A program made the translations under genes and the position numbers. The notes beneath the pieces were generated by a model. The model had not been told where the DNA came from, did no database searches, and worked only from the letters and a program-made list of their open reading frames with translations. From Rhizobium sp. WSM4643 (lineage in GTDB: Bacteria; Pseudomonadota; Alphaproteobacteria; Rhizobiales; Rhizobiaceae): DNA of 64,000 nucleotides. This document shows positions 27,516 through 36,737 of this stretch, one piece after another; position 1 is the first letter of the stretch; every line of letters starts with the position of its first letter. The DNA lies in the NCBI RefSeq assembly GCF_025152745.1, contig NZ_CP104040.1, positions 1,240,001-1,304,000 on the forward strand. The letters are read 5' to 3'.

Positions 27516-28907
27516 TCACCGTTTGACCTCCCACGTCGTCACCCGCTCGCCGGTCACCGGATCCTTGCCATCCTTCAACTGGATGCCCTTCGCCGTCAGT
27601 TCGTCGCGGATCTTGTCAGCCTCGGGGAAGTTCTTCGCCTTCAGCATTTCGAGCCGCATCGCGACGAGCGCATCGACCGCCGATGCGACGGCTTCGTCGA
27701 TCTCCATCTTTTTCGGCAGCAGGCCCAGAAGGTCGGCCGTTGCGGCAAAGACGGCGCGGGCTGCGGAATCCGCATGGGCAGCCTGCGCCAGCGCATGCAA
27801 TGCCTGCACCGCCGCGACGGTGTTGAGGTCGTCGGAAAGCGCGTTCAGCACGGTTTCATCGGGCGGCGCATCGCCGGCTTCTGCCGCCGGCCATTTGGCG
27901 AGCAGACGTTCGGCTTCTTCCAGTCGCTTGATCGAAAAATCGATCGGCTCGCGGTAATGCGTCATCAGTATGGCAAGGCGCAGCACCTGACCCGGCCATC
28001 TGCGACCGCCGAAGATTTCCGTCTGAAGCAACTCGTTGATGGTGATGAAATTGCCTTCGGATTTCGACATCTTGCGGCCTTCGACCTGCAGGAAGCCGTT
28101 ATGCATCCAGACATTTGCCATCACCTCGGTGCCGTGCGCGCAGCGCGACTGGGCGATCTCGTTTTCATGATGCGGGAAGATCAGGTCCAGCCCGCCGCCA
28201 TGAATGTCGAAGATATCGCCGAGATAACGCTTGCTCATCGCCGAGCATTCGATGTGCCAACCGGGCCGGCCGCGGCCCCATGGGCTCTCCCAGCCGGGTT
28301 CGCTGTGGCTCGACAGCTTCCACAGCACGAAATCACCTGGGTTCCTCTTGTGCGCGTCGACGGCGACGCGGGCGCCGGCCTGCTGCTCGTCGAGCGGACG
28401 TTTCGAAAGCTGACCGTAATCCGCCATGGATTTGGTGTCGAACAGCACTTCCCCTGATGCGACATAGGCATGGCCGTTGCCGATCAGCTTCTCGATGATC
28501 TCGGTCATCTCAACGATATTGTCGGTGGCGCGCGGCTCGAAGCTCGGCTCCAGGCAGCCGAGTTCGGCGACATCGGCGTGATATTGCGTCTCCGTCTTTT
28601 CGGTGACCGCGCGGATCGCTTCATTGAGCGGCAGGCCCGGATGGTCTCGAAGCGCCCGCGCATTGATCTTGTCGTCGACGTCGGTGATGTTGCGGACATA
28701 AGTGACGTGGTCTTCGCCATAGACATGGCGCAGCAGCCGGAACAGCATATCGAAGACGATGGCTGGCCGGGCATTGCCGATATGAGCGAAGTCATAGACG
28801 GTCGGGCCGCAGACATACATGCGGACATTGTTGGGATCGATCGGCGAAAAGACCGATTTTTCCCGTGTCAGCGTGTTGTACAGCTTCAGTTCCGGCGTCG
28901 CGTCCAT
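27516..28907 (-). CDS. cysS: Cysteinyl-tRNA synthetase
   Basis: A 463-residue class I aminoacyl-tRNA synthetase that charges tRNA-Cys. The HIGH-type motif is AHIGNARP, and the zinc Cys is in [10 protein letters not shown]; the KMSKS loop is [26 protein letters not shown] contains further zinc ligands (Cys and downstream [18 protein letters not shown]). The C-terminal DALR anticodon-binding region is shorter than in E. coli but complete. The ATG at 28907 is the natural start. Downstream lies a long inverted repeat. Confidence 0.97.
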   Translation of the reverse strand: MDATPELKLYNTLTREKSVFSPIDPNNVRMYVCGPTVYDFAHIGNARPAIVFDMLFRLLRHVYGEDHVTYVRNITDVDDKINARALRDHPGLPLNEAIRAVTEKTETQYHADVAELGCLEPSFEPRATDNIVEMTEIIEKLIGNGHAYVASGEVLFDTKSMADYGQLSKRPLDEQQAGARVAVDAHKRNPGDFVLWKLSSHSEPGWESPWGRGRPGWHIECSAMSKRYLGDIFDIHGGGLDLIFPHHENEIAQSRCAHGTEVMANVWMHNGFLQVEGRKMSKSEGNFITINELLQTEIFGGRRWPGQVLRLAILMTHYREPIDFSIKRLEEAERLLAKWPAAEAGDAPPDETVLNALSDDLNTVAAVQALHALAQAAHADSAARAVFAATADLLGLLPKKMEIDEAVASAVDALVAMRLEMLKAKNFPEADKIRDELTAKGIQLKDGKDPVTGERVTTWEVKR

Positions 28908-28974
28908 TTCACTCTCCCAAATGCACGATCAGAAAAATAGTGCGACCGGCGGACCGGGGCGTTTCGCATCTTGA

Positions 28975-29127
28975 CTATTTGGGAGACGAAAACGGCCGGG
29001 CCAGCGCTCGCGCTAGCGAATAATCTTCCGGCAGATAATGCAGATAACCGTTTTCATGGCGCGTTTTATGGCCCGGTTCGTGCTTCCGGTCAAGGGGCGA
29101 AGAGCGATCCAGCGGCAACGGGATCAT
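28975..29127 (-). CDS. Possible 50-residue small protein
   Basis: In the 352 bp gap between cysS and the lysozyme gene a minus-strand frame starts at ATG 29127 and reads MIPLPLDRSSPLDRKHEPGH, then KTRHENGYLHYLPEDYSLAR, ending ALARPFSSPK. Codon choice looks like real coding sequence, and HENGYLHYLPEDYSLA has the look of a conserved motif. The ribosome-binding site is weak (GGAT), and a stop codon immediately precedes the ATG. It could be a genuine small protein or the remnant of a larger one. Confidence 0.4.
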   Translation of the reverse strand: MIPLPLDRSSPLDRKHEPGHKTRHENGYLHYLPEDYSLARALARPFSSPK

Positions 29128-29259
29128 CTATCCGGTGAATCGATTGCAGCAACCAACGTCTTTGAAACCGATCAGCGCGCTCCTTGAAATTCGTCCGCCA
29201 TTTTCGGAGCACAAATCTCGCATAGCCAGTTGAGAAGCTGTTGAAAATAGGGGGAAGGG

Positions 29260-30009
29260 ATGCGGAGACTTGCGCGATCGACGATCGGAGCGACTGCGGT
29301 TCTGGTGGTCGCATTCGCTGCATATTTCGCATACGATTTCGGGATGCTTCGCTTCAACAACCCCTCTCTCGGCAACTATCCAATCCAAGGCATCGATGTC
29401 AGCCATCACCAGGGCGATATCGATTGGAAGGTTGTTGCCGCGCAGCCGAATGTCCGTTTCGCCTTCATGAAGGCGACCGAAGGCGGAGACCATCGGGATT
29501 CCAAGTTCGCCGACAACTGGCAGCGCGCTGGAGATGCTGGAGTGGTCAAGGGCGCCTATCATTTCTTCACCTTCTGCCGCCCGGGCAAGGATCAGGCGCA
29601 GAATGTCCTGGCGACCGTGCCGAAGGAGCAGGGAACTCTGCCGATCGCCGTCGATCTGGAGTTTGTCGGCAATTGCAACAAGATCCCGACGCTCGAGGAA
29701 ATGGTTGCCGAGGTGAACGCCTTTTTCACCGAGCTGAACGGCACTTTTCCGGAAAAGCCTATTTTCTACGTCACGCAGGAGTTCTTCGATCAATATCTGA
29801 AAGGCAATGAATCACGCTTCCCCGACCACTATCTGTGGCTGCGCAGCGTGTTCAGAGAGCCGAGGCAGGAAGAGTGCAGTCGTTGGTCGATCTGGCAATT
29901 TGCCGATAACGGCACCTTGGACGGCATCCAGGGACCGGTTGACCTGAATGCGCTATGCCCGTCGGAAACGGGCCTGGCGCAGCTGTTCCCAGCCGTTGCA
30001 GCGAACTGA
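29260..30009 (+). CDS. GH25-family lysozyme (muramidase)
   Basis: A 249-residue protein that should cleave the beta-1,4 bond between MurNAc and GlcNAc in peptidoglycan. An N-terminal hydrophobic segment (about 10-26) anchors or exports it to the periplasm. GH25 hallmarks are the first strand GIDVSHHQGDIDW with Asp46, the acidic pair Asp132/Glu134 in IAVDLEF, and WSIWQFAD near the end. Three to four Cys residues could form disulphides. The ATG at 29260 follows GGGGGAAGGG, a very strong ribosome-binding site. It converges with the SDR gene, 9 bp away. Confidence 0.95.
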   Translation: MRRLARSTIGATAVLVVAFAAYFAYDFGMLRFNNPSLGNYPIQGIDVSHHQGDIDWKVVAAQPNVRFAFMKATEGGDHRDSKFADNWQRAGDAGVVKGAYHFFTFCRPGKDQAQNVLATVPKEQGTLPIAVDLEFVGNCNKIPTLEEMVAEVNAFFTELNGTFPEKPIFYVTQEFFDQYLKGNESRFPDHYLWLRSVFREPRQEECSRWSIWQFADNGTLDGIQGPVDLNALCPSETGLAQLFPAVAAN

Positions 30010-30018
30010 ACGTCAAGC

Positions 30019-30759
30019 TTATTCCGGTAGGCGATAATCGACGAGCTTGTTCTCCCGGATGATGAACAGCTTGCCCGTCTCCGTCACACCAGGCCCCAGC
30101 AACGGCAGGATTGCCTTTGCGACCTCGGAGGGATGCGGCAGCGTCTGCGGATCTTCGCCCGGCACTGCCTGCGCCCGCATCGCCGTGCGTGTCGCCCCCG
30201 GATCGACGCTGGTGACCCGCAGCGGTGTGCTTTGGCTCTCGCCGGCCCATGTGCGTGCCAGCGCTTCGACCGCAGCCTTGGAAGCGGAATAGGCGCCCCA
30301 GAAGGGGCGGCACTTGTGGGCAGCACCCGACGAGATGATCACCGCACGGCCGGCATCCGAGCGGGCCAACAACGGGTCAACCGAGCGGATCAGCCGCCAT
30401 GTCGCGGTGACGTTGATGGTCATCACCTTCTCGAACACTTTCGCTTCGATATGGCCGATCGGCGAAATGACGCCGAGCACGCCGGCATTGGCAACGAGGA
30501 TGTCGAGCTTGCCCCAGCGCTCGAAGATCGAGCCGCCGAGCGCATCGATCGCATTCATGTCGGCAAGGTCGAAGGGCACGAGTGTTGCCGTGCCCCCGAC
30601 AGCCTTGATCGCATCGTCGAGTTCCTCGAGCCCGCCGACCGTGCGGGCGCAGGCAATCACATGGGCGCCGGCTTTGGCAAGTTCCAGCGCCGTGAAATAG
30701 CCGATGCCGCGCGACGCACCGGTGACGAGTGCGATCTTGCCTTCAAGATTGATATTCAT
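30019..30759 (-). CDS. SDR-family NAD(P)-dependent oxidoreductase
   Basis: A 246-residue classical short-chain dehydrogenase. The cofactor-binding TGASRGIG (residues 13-20) is followed by NAG at NAGVLG, the catalytic Ser in VIISSGAAH and YSASKAAVE with Tyr and Lys. The substrate is not evident. The ATG at 30759 (MNINLEGKIALVTGAS) follows GAGGGAA; an open frame a few codons longer begins with a GTG. It sits 81 bp downstream of purF on the same strand, with a hairpin between, and may be a separate transcript. Confidence 0.93.
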   Translation of the reverse strand: MNINLEGKIALVTGASRGIGYFTALELAKAGAHVIACARTVGGLEELDDAIKAVGGTATLVPFDLADMNAIDALGGSIFERWGKLDILVANAGVLGVISPIGHIEAKVFEKVMTINVTATWRLIRSVDPLLARSDAGRAVIISSGAAHKCRPFWGAYSASKAAVEALARTWAGESQSTPLRVTSVDPGATRTAMRAQAVPGEDPQTLPHPSEVAKAILPLLGPGVTETGKLFIIRENKLVDYRLPE

Positions 30760-30784
30760 GATGCCGTGTTCCCTCACGAAGGGA

Positions 30785-30806
30785 GAGGGGTTCGATTGAA
30801 CCCCTC
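30785..30806 (-). terminator. Hairpin between purF and SDR gene
   Basis: GAGGGGTTC-GATT-GAACCCCTC is a perfect 9 bp stem with a 4-base loop, 34 bp after the purF stop. No U tract follows on the minus strand, so it may attenuate rather than terminate. Confidence 0.5.
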
Positions 30807-30839
30807 GGGATGGGACAATGGAAAAGCCGGCGCGCCGTG

Positions 30840-32330
30840 TCAGCCGTTGCTGGCAAGCATCGAAATCTTGTTGCCCATGGACTCGCCGTTCTTGTCGAGC
30901 AGGCGGGTCGGATAGTCGCCGGTAAAATAATGGTCGGTGAACTGCGGCCGGGCCGGGTTGCGGTCCTCGCCGCCAACGGCGCGATAGAGGCCGTCGATCG
31001 ACAGGAAGGCGAGCGAATCGGCGCCGATATATTTGGCCATGGCTTCGACATCGGCATATTGGTTTGCCAGCAGCTTGTCTGCGTCAGGGGTGTCGATGCC
31101 GTAGAAATCCGGGAAGAAGATCATCGGGCTTGCGACGCGGACATGGACTTCGCGCGCGCCGGCTTCGCGGATCATCTGGACGATCTTGAGAGACGTCGTG
31201 CCGCGCACGATGGAATCGTCAACCAGCACCACGCGCTTGCCTTCGATCATCGCCCGGTTGGCCGAATGCTTCAGCTTTACGCCGAAGGCGCGGATCTGCT
31301 GCGTCGGCTCGATGAAGGTGCGCCCGACATAGTGGTTGCGGATGATGCCGTATTCGAAGGGAATGCCGCTCTGCTGGGCATAGCCGAGCGCTGCCGGCGT
31401 CCCACCATCCGGCACCGGCACGATCACGTCGCCATCGACGGGCGATTCCTTGGCGAGGTTCATGCCCATGCTCTTGCGCGTCGTATAGACGTTGCGGCCG
31501 CCGACCACCGAGTCCGGGCGAGCGAAATAGACATATTCGAACAGGCAGAGGCGTTCCGGCTGCGGCTTGCTGGGCTTGCGCGCATCGATGCTGATCGAGC
31601 CGTCCGGCTGGATTTCACAGATGATGACCTCGCCGTTCTCAACGTCACGGATGAACTTGGCGCCGATGATGTCGAGTGCGCAGGTCTCCGAGCAGAAGAT
31701 CGGCTTGCCGTCGAATTCCCCCATGACGAGTGGGCGGATGCCGGTCGGGTCGCGCGCGGCAATCAGCTTGGTGCGCGTCATGGCGAGCATCGAATAGCCG
31801 CCTTCCATCTGGCGAATGGCGTCGATGAAGCGGTCGGATGTCGAAGCGTGACGGGAGCGGGCGATGAGGTGAAGGACGACCTCAGTGTCGGAGGTCGACT
31901 GACAGATGGCGCCGGTCGCGATGATCTGGCGGCGCAGCGTCAGGCCGTTGGTGAAATTGCCGTTATGGGCGATGGCGATGCCGCCTTCTTCCAATTCGGC
32001 AAAGAGCGGCTGGACGTTGCGCATGGCCACTTCGCCGGTTGTCGAGTAGCGGGTATGACCGATCGTAATGCTGCCGGGCAGGCGGGCAAGCGTCATCGGA
32101 TTGGTATAGTGGTCACCGACGAGGCCCATGTGGCGCTCTTGATAAAAGCGCTTGCCGTCGAAGGAGACGATGCCGGCCGCTTCCTGTCCACGGTGCTGCA
32201 AGGCATGCAGGCCGAGAGCCGTCAGCGCGGCGGCATCGGGATGTCCCAGAATTCCGAAAACCCCGCATTCTTCATGCAGCGTATCTCCGTCGAGCGGATC
32301 GTCGGTCGGGAAGGAATGGGACTGGTTCAT
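30840..32330 (-). CDS. purF: Amidophosphoribosyltransferase
   Basis: A 496-residue enzyme that performs the first committed step of purine synthesis, PRPP + glutamine to phosphoribosylamine. The N-terminal propeptide ends before the nucleophile Cys22 (HEECGVFGILG), so proteolytic activation is expected. The type II glutaminase domain (22-260) precedes a PRPP-binding transferase domain with VVLVDDSIVRGTTS. Four Cys residues in the second half may bind an Fe-S cluster as in the Bacillus type. It follows cvpA on the same strand, 148 bp away. Confidence 0.97.
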   Translation of the reverse strand: MNQSHSFPTDDPLDGDTLHEECGVFGILGHPDAAALTALGLHALQHRGQEAAGIVSFDGKRFYQERHMGLVGDHYTNPMTLARLPGSITIGHTRYSTTGEVAMRNVQPLFAELEEGGIAIAHNGNFTNGLTLRRQIIATGAICQSTSDTEVVLHLIARSRHASTSDRFIDAIRQMEGGYSMLAMTRTKLIAARDPTGIRPLVMGEFDGKPIFCSETCALDIIGAKFIRDVENGEVIICEIQPDGSISIDARKPSKPQPERLCLFEYVYFARPDSVVGGRNVYTTRKSMGMNLAKESPVDGDVIVPVPDGGTPAALGYAQQSGIPFEYGIIRNHYVGRTFIEPTQQIRAFGVKLKHSANRAMIEGKRVVLVDDSIVRGTTSLKIVQMIREAGAREVHVRVASPMIFFPDFYGIDTPDADKLLANQYADVEAMAKYIGADSLAFLSIDGLYRAVGGEDRNPARPQFTDHYFTGDYPTRLLDKNGESMGNKISMLASNG

Positions 32331-32478
32331 TTCTGCGGGCCTCTGCTCTCACAAGAATGGATCGGCATTTCCAGAAACAGCTGAGCCCGGCGGAGCTGGA
32401 ATGCCCGGCCGGACCCTCATTTCATGTTCCGCTCAAATGGCAACTGCCGGAAGGCGGGTCAAGCTCTTGAACACTGTG

Positions 32479-33105
32479 TCAATTCGCCGGCTGCTGTGCG
32501 CCGCCTGCCGGCGCGGTCGGTGCGTCTTCCGCCGGAGCCTGGTCGCCCGTCGGCGGAGTGGTGCCTCCAGCGCCCTGTGCCGGTGGCTGCAGCTTATCAC
32601 GGATGCTTTCCGGTATCATCTGGGCAAATTGCTCTGGCAGAACCGATTTCAGCTTCACGACCATCGAATCCAGGAAGGGCTTTGACTTCGCCTCATTGAC
32701 CCAGGCCGGACGGTGGTCGACATCGACGAGCCAATTCCAGAAGGCGACGGCAACGACCAGGAGCAGCACGCCGCGCGCTGCCCCGAACAGGAAGCCGAGC
32801 GTGCGGTCGAGCGCGCCGACACGGCTGTCGATGATGAAATCGGCGACCTTCATCGTGATGAAGGAGATGACGATGAGCGCGATCAGGAAGACGACCGCTG
32901 CCGAACCGACGATCGCGATACGGTCGTCATCGGTATATTTCTTCGCATAAGGCAGCAGGTACGGATAAAGGTAATAGGCAGCGGCGGCCGAACCGCCCCA
33001 GCTTGCGATCGAAAGGATCTCGCGCGAAAAGCCGCGGACCATCGCCAGCACGGCGGAGAAGAGCACGACGCCGATGACAATACCGTCGAAAATCGTAATG
33101 GGCAT
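32479..33105 (-). CDS. cvpA: CvpA-family membrane protein
   Basis: A 208-residue inner-membrane protein with four predicted helices (about 5-25, 30-50, 65-85 and 105-125) and the family opening FDGIVIGVVLFSAVLAMVRGFSRE. CvpA is linked to purF in many proteobacteria and is needed for colicin V production in E. coli; its molecular function is unresolved. The C-terminal 45 residues form a Pro/Ala/Gly-rich tail (PPAQGAGGTTPP...). It lies 89 bp downstream of radA and 148 bp upstream of purF. Confidence 0.93.
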   Translation of the reverse strand: MPITIFDGIVIGVVLFSAVLAMVRGFSREILSIASWGGSAAAAYYLYPYLLPYAKKYTDDDRIAIVGSAAVVFLIALIVISFITMKVADFIIDSRVGALDRTLGFLFGAARGVLLLVVAVAFWNWLVDVDHRPAWVNEAKSKPFLDSMVVKLKSVLPEQFAQMIPESIRDKLQPPAQGAGGTTPPTGDQAPAEDAPTAPAGGAQQPAN

Positions 33106-33194
33106 GTAAATTCAACTCCAGGACTGCCGCTTGGCGGCCGTGTCGTGCCTTATCGTGTGCTCCTATATCATCACCGTTCACGGCAATGAAAGGA

Positions 33195-34595
33195 TCAAAC
33201 CTCGTCTTCCACACGCAGCGCTCCCTTCGATCCGGCGATGCGCGCGACCAGATCCGGCAGGCTTCCGACTTCGCTCCAGCGCCCGCCGGAGCCTTTCGGC
33301 AGTTCGGCGGAGGCGGATGGAAGCAGTGCTGCAGAAAAACCCAGCTTCTCGGCTTCCTTGAGGCGCTGGGCGGTGTGCGCAACCGGCCGGATGGCGCCCG
33401 ACAGGCTGACTTCGCCGAAATAGACGCAATCGGCGGGAAGGGCAATACCGGCAAGCGAGGAAACGAGCGCCGAGGCGACGGCAAGATCGGCCGCCGGTTC
33501 GGAGATGCGGTAACCGCCGGCGACGTTGAGGTAGACGTCGTGCTGGCCGAGCCTGACGCCGCAATGGGCTTCGAGCACCGCCAGGATCATTGACAGCCGG
33601 GCCGAGTCCCAACCGACCACGGCGCGCCGCGGCGTGCCGAGTGAGGTCGGCGCTACCAGCGCCTGCACCTCGACGAGAATGGGACGCGTGCCCTCCATGC
33701 CGGCGAATACGGCAGCGCCCGGCGATTTCTCGTTGCGTTCGCCAAGGAAGAGTTCCGAGGGGTTGGCGACTTCGCGCAAGCCTTTGTCTGACATTTCGAA
33801 GACGCCGATCTCGTCGGTCGGGCCGAAGCGGTTCTTGACCGTGCGCAGAATTCGGTAGTGATGGCCGCGATCGCCTTCGAAATAGAGCACGGCATCGACC
33901 ATGTGCTCGACGACGCGTGGCCCGGCGATCTGCCCGTCCTTGGTCACGTGGCCGACGAGCACCATGGCTGCCCCCGTCTGCTTGGCGAAACGGATCATTG
34001 CCTGGACGCCGGTGCGCACCTGCGTCACCGTTCCCGGCGCGGATTCGGCAAGTTCGCTCCACAGCGTCTGGATGGAATCGATGATGACGAGGTCCGGCCG
34101 CTTGCCCTCGGCGAGCGTCGCCAGAATATCCTCGACATTGGTTTCGGCCGCCAGCATCACGTCGGTATCGGCCGCCGCAAGGCGTTGCGCCCGCAGCCGG
34201 ACCTGCGCCACGGCTTCTTCGCCTGAGACGTAGATGATCTTGTGGCCGCGCCGCGCAAGGGCGGCGGCTGCCTGCATCAACAACGTCGATTTGCCGATGC
34301 CGGGATCGCCGCCGATCAGCACCGCCGACCCGCGCACGAAGCCGCCGCCGAGCGCCCGGTCGAGCTCCGGCATGGCGGTATGGATGCGTGGCGCCTCCTC
34401 GATTTCGCCGGAGAGCGCCGTCAGCGCCACCGGCCGGCCCTTCTTCGGCGTCTTGCCGGGACCGGAGCCGATCCCGCCCATCGGGTCTTCCTCGACGATG
34501 GTGTTCCACTCGCCGCAGTTCTCGCATTTGCCAGCCCAGCGGTTATGAACCGTGCCGCAACTCTGGCAGATGAATTGTGTCCTGGCCTTCGCCAT
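33195..34595 (-). CDS. radA: DNA repair protein RadA
   Basis: A 466-residue RecA-like ATPase that aids recombination intermediates by driving branch migration. Order: an N-terminal zinc finger (CQSCG...CENCG), Walker A GGDPGIGKST (about 90-100), the RadA-specific KNRFGPTDEIGVFEM motif, and a C-terminal Lon-protease-like domain with VAGGYRISEPAADLAVA. The ATG at 34595 is preferred; a TTG directly before it is in frame. It is followed by cvpA and purF on the same strand. Confidence 0.97.
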   Translation of the reverse strand: MAKARTQFICQSCGTVHNRWAGKCENCGEWNTIVEEDPMGGIGSGPGKTPKKGRPVALTALSGEIEEAPRIHTAMPELDRALGGGFVRGSAVLIGGDPGIGKSTLLMQAAAALARRGHKIIYVSGEEAVAQVRLRAQRLAAADTDVMLAAETNVEDILATLAEGKRPDLVIIDSIQTLWSELAESAPGTVTQVRTGVQAMIRFAKQTGAAMVLVGHVTKDGQIAGPRVVEHMVDAVLYFEGDRGHHYRILRTVKNRFGPTDEIGVFEMSDKGLREVANPSELFLGERNEKSPGAAVFAGMEGTRPILVEVQALVAPTSLGTPRRAVVGWDSARLSMILAVLEAHCGVRLGQHDVYLNVAGGYRISEPAADLAVASALVSSLAGIALPADCVYFGEVSLSGAIRPVAHTAQRLKEAEKLGFSAALLPSASAELPKGSGGRWSEVGSLPDLVARIAGSKGALRVEDEV

Positions 34596-34758
34596 CAATT
34601 ACTCTTTCAGTCCGGGTTTCCAAGTGAAGCAGACGCGCCGCATCATCGAATCAATATCGCGCTTGAGATAATGGCTGTCGCGACGGATCAAAACTAATGA
34701 TTTCCCCATCAGCGCACCCGTGCCTATCCTTTGCCTCTGGCGCATCGGGCCGATGCGA

Positions 34759-34815
34759 GATTGAAAGTGTTACGGCGCCCTTTGCGCGTCTCAAAAGACA
34801 CGCGGCGCTGTAGTC
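34759..34815. repeat. Dispersed 55 bp palindromic repeat, copy 1
   Basis: The sequence GAAAGTGTTACGGCGCCCTT continues into TGCGCGTCTCAAAAGACACGCGGCGCTGTAG. The core is an inverted repeat (GCGCGTCT / AGACACGC). Inverted copies of the same element lie at 59839-59893 and 63637-63696. It sits between the divergent radA and LysE genes. Confidence 0.75.
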
Positions 34816-34829
34816 CGGGAATGGTGAAG

Positions 34830-35465
34830 ATGTTCGATTATTCGTTTGCGCACTGGTTTGCATTTCTGTCGGCGGCAGTTCTGCTCAATCTCTCGCCCGG
34901 TCCCGACATCGCCTTCATCCTCGGTCACACGATGAGAAGCGGAAAACGCGCCGGTTTTTCGGCGCTGTTCGGCGTCTGGTCCGGCGCCTGCCTGCATGTG
35001 CTGATGGCGGCACTCGGCCTCTCGGCCATACTTGCCGCTTCCGCCGTTGCCTTCTCGACAGTCAAATGGATCGGCGCCGCCTATCTCGTCTGGCTCGGCA
35101 TTCAGGCTTTGCGCTCCGGTGGCGGCGATGGCCTGATAAAGGCCGTCGGTGAAAGGTTGCCGGTCGCAAGGATCTACCGACAGGGAATTCTGGTGTCGCT
35201 GCTCAATCCGAAAGTGGCGATATTCTTCCTGGCCTTCCTGCCGCAATTCGTCGTCGAAGGGGCAGGGCCGGCATGGGCCCAACTCCTGCTGCATGGCGGG
35301 CTCATCATCGTCGTTGCCGCCTTCATCGAACCACCGCTCGTCCTTCTCGGAGGGCGCCTTGCTGACGCGATCAGGCATAATCAAAAAATCGGACTTTGGC
35401 TCGATCGCGGCCTCGGTGCGCTTTTCCTCGCGCTCGGCGTCCGTCTCGCCCTCAGCAGCCGCTGA
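34830..35465 (+). CDS. LysE/RhtB-family amino acid exporter
   Basis: A 211-residue inner-membrane protein with about six helices. The family signature NLSPGPDIAFILGHTMRSGKRAGF is at residues 19-42. Relatives export lysine, threonine, homoserine or homoserine lactone; the substrate here cannot be told. The ATG at 34830 (MFDYSFAHW) has GGGA nine bases upstream; an ATG three codons earlier is in frame. It converges with alr, 12 bp apart. Confidence 0.92.
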   Translation: MFDYSFAHWFAFLSAAVLLNLSPGPDIAFILGHTMRSGKRAGFSALFGVWSGACLHVLMAALGLSAILAASAVAFSTVKWIGAAYLVWLGIQALRSGGGDGLIKAVGERLPVARIYRQGILVSLLNPKVAIFFLAFLPQFVVEGAGPAWAQLLLHGGLIIVVAAFIEPPLVLLGGRLADAIRHNQKIGLWLDRGLGALFLALGVRLALSSR

Positions 35466-35477
35466 ACATGGCGGCCG

Positions 35478-36638
35478 TTATTCCTCGGCCACGTAGCGCC
35501 GCTCGTGGCGGAGCCCCATGCTGGTCAGGATCTCGTATCCGATCGTGCCGGATGCCCGCGCGACATCGTCCACCGGCATGTTCTTCCCGAACAGCTCGAC
35601 ATAATCCCCGGCGCGCACGGCATTGTCAGGCAGGTCGGTGATATCGAAGATCGTCAGGTCCATGGTGATCCGGCCGGCAACCGGCACCTTCTGTCCGGCG
35701 ATGAAACCTTGCCCGCCTTGCGGCACCACCTGGCGCAGCGGCACGCCGCCGCTCGACTGGCTGCGCATGTAGCCGTCGGCATAGCCGGCCGAGGCGATTG
35801 CCAGTCGGCTTTCGCGGCGAAGCTGCAGCGCCCGGCCATAGCTGACGGTCTCGCCGGCCTTGACGCTGCGCACCTGAATGATGCGCGCTTCCGCTGTCGC
35901 GACCGGCCGCATCGGGTTTGCCATGCCGCTGACCGCTTCGCCGCCATAGAGCGCGATCCCGGGGCGGGTCAGGTCGAAGTGATAATCCTCACCGAGAAAG
36001 ATGCCGGCCGAGGCGGCAAGACTTGAATCGATGCCTTCATAGGCGGCGCTAACCCTGTGGAATGATTCGAGCTGCTGCCGGTTCATCGCATGGGCGGGAT
36101 CGTCGGCGCAGGCGAGGTGGCTCATGACAAGCACGGGCGCGAAGCTCGCCGGCCGCGAGACGTCGTCGGCGAGCGCGATCGCATCGTCGATATGCAGTCC
36201 AAGCCGATTGAAGCCGGTATCGACATGCAGTGCGCAGGGGTAGTCGCCGTAATCGGCAAGCACCGCCATCCAGAAGGCGAGCTGTTCGTCGGAGGAAATC
36301 ACCGGCACCAGATCATTGTCGAAGAAGCGCCGCTCGGTGCCCGGCCAGATGCCGGAAAGCACGAAGATGCGCGCCTCGGGCGCATAGAGGCGAAGTGTTA
36401 CGCCCTCGTCGACGGTCGCGACGAAGAAGTCGCGGGCGCCGGCCATATACAGCGCTTCGCCGGCATCCTCGATGCCCATGCCGTAAGCATCGGCCTTGAC
36501 GACCGCCGAGGCGCGCGCCGCGCCGGAGCGGCGCGCCATGTCGCGCCAGTTCTCCGTCAGGGCGGTCAGGTCGACGGTCAGCCGCAGGCCTGCCGAGGCA
36601 AAATTGTCGTCTTCGGGGGCGTTGAAAAATTCGCTCAT
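35478..36638 (-). CDS. alr: Alanine racemase
   Basis: A 386-residue PLP enzyme that interconverts L- and D-alanine for peptidoglycan. The PLP lysine is in ASAVVKADAYGMGIEDA (near residue 48). The second catalytic Tyr should be in the C-terminal half after KAGETVSYGRALQL (LAIASAGYADGYMRS). ALYGGEAV is another family landmark. The ATG at 36638 (MSEFFNAPED) is preferred; an ATG three codons upstream is possible. It lies 99 bp downstream of dnaB on the same strand. Confidence 0.94.
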   Translation of the reverse strand: MSEFFNAPEDDNFASAGLRLTVDLTALTENWRDMARRSGAARASAVVKADAYGMGIEDAGEALYMAGARDFFVATVDEGVTLRLYAPEARIFVLSGIWPGTERRFFDNDLVPVISSDEQLAFWMAVLADYGDYPCALHVDTGFNRLGLHIDDAIALADDVSRPASFAPVLVMSHLACADDPAHAMNRQQLESFHRVSAAYEGIDSSLAASAGIFLGEDYHFDLTRPGIALYGGEAVSGMANPMRPVATAEARIIQVRSVKAGETVSYGRALQLRRESRLAIASAGYADGYMRSQSSGGVPLRQVVPQGGQGFIAGQKVPVAGRITMDLTIFDITDLPDNAVRAGDYVELFGKNMPVDDVARASGTIGYEILTSMGLRHERRYVAEE

Positions 36639-36737
36639 GATCCACATCGAAAAGAGGCCGGAGAAGGATTCACCGGCCAGTCTAAAGATCAACTATGTCA
36701 AGGGAAAGCCCGGCGCTGCATTGCAGCATCCGCGCGA

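Noticed and set aside
27345..27534. Possible CRISPR-like repetition in the G/C-run region
   Set aside because: There are only two inverted arms, no direct repeats with regular spacers and no cas gene nearby.
30810..32384. Plus-strand open frame of about 520 codons opposite purF
   Set aside because: purF is certain; this is a codon-bias shadow.
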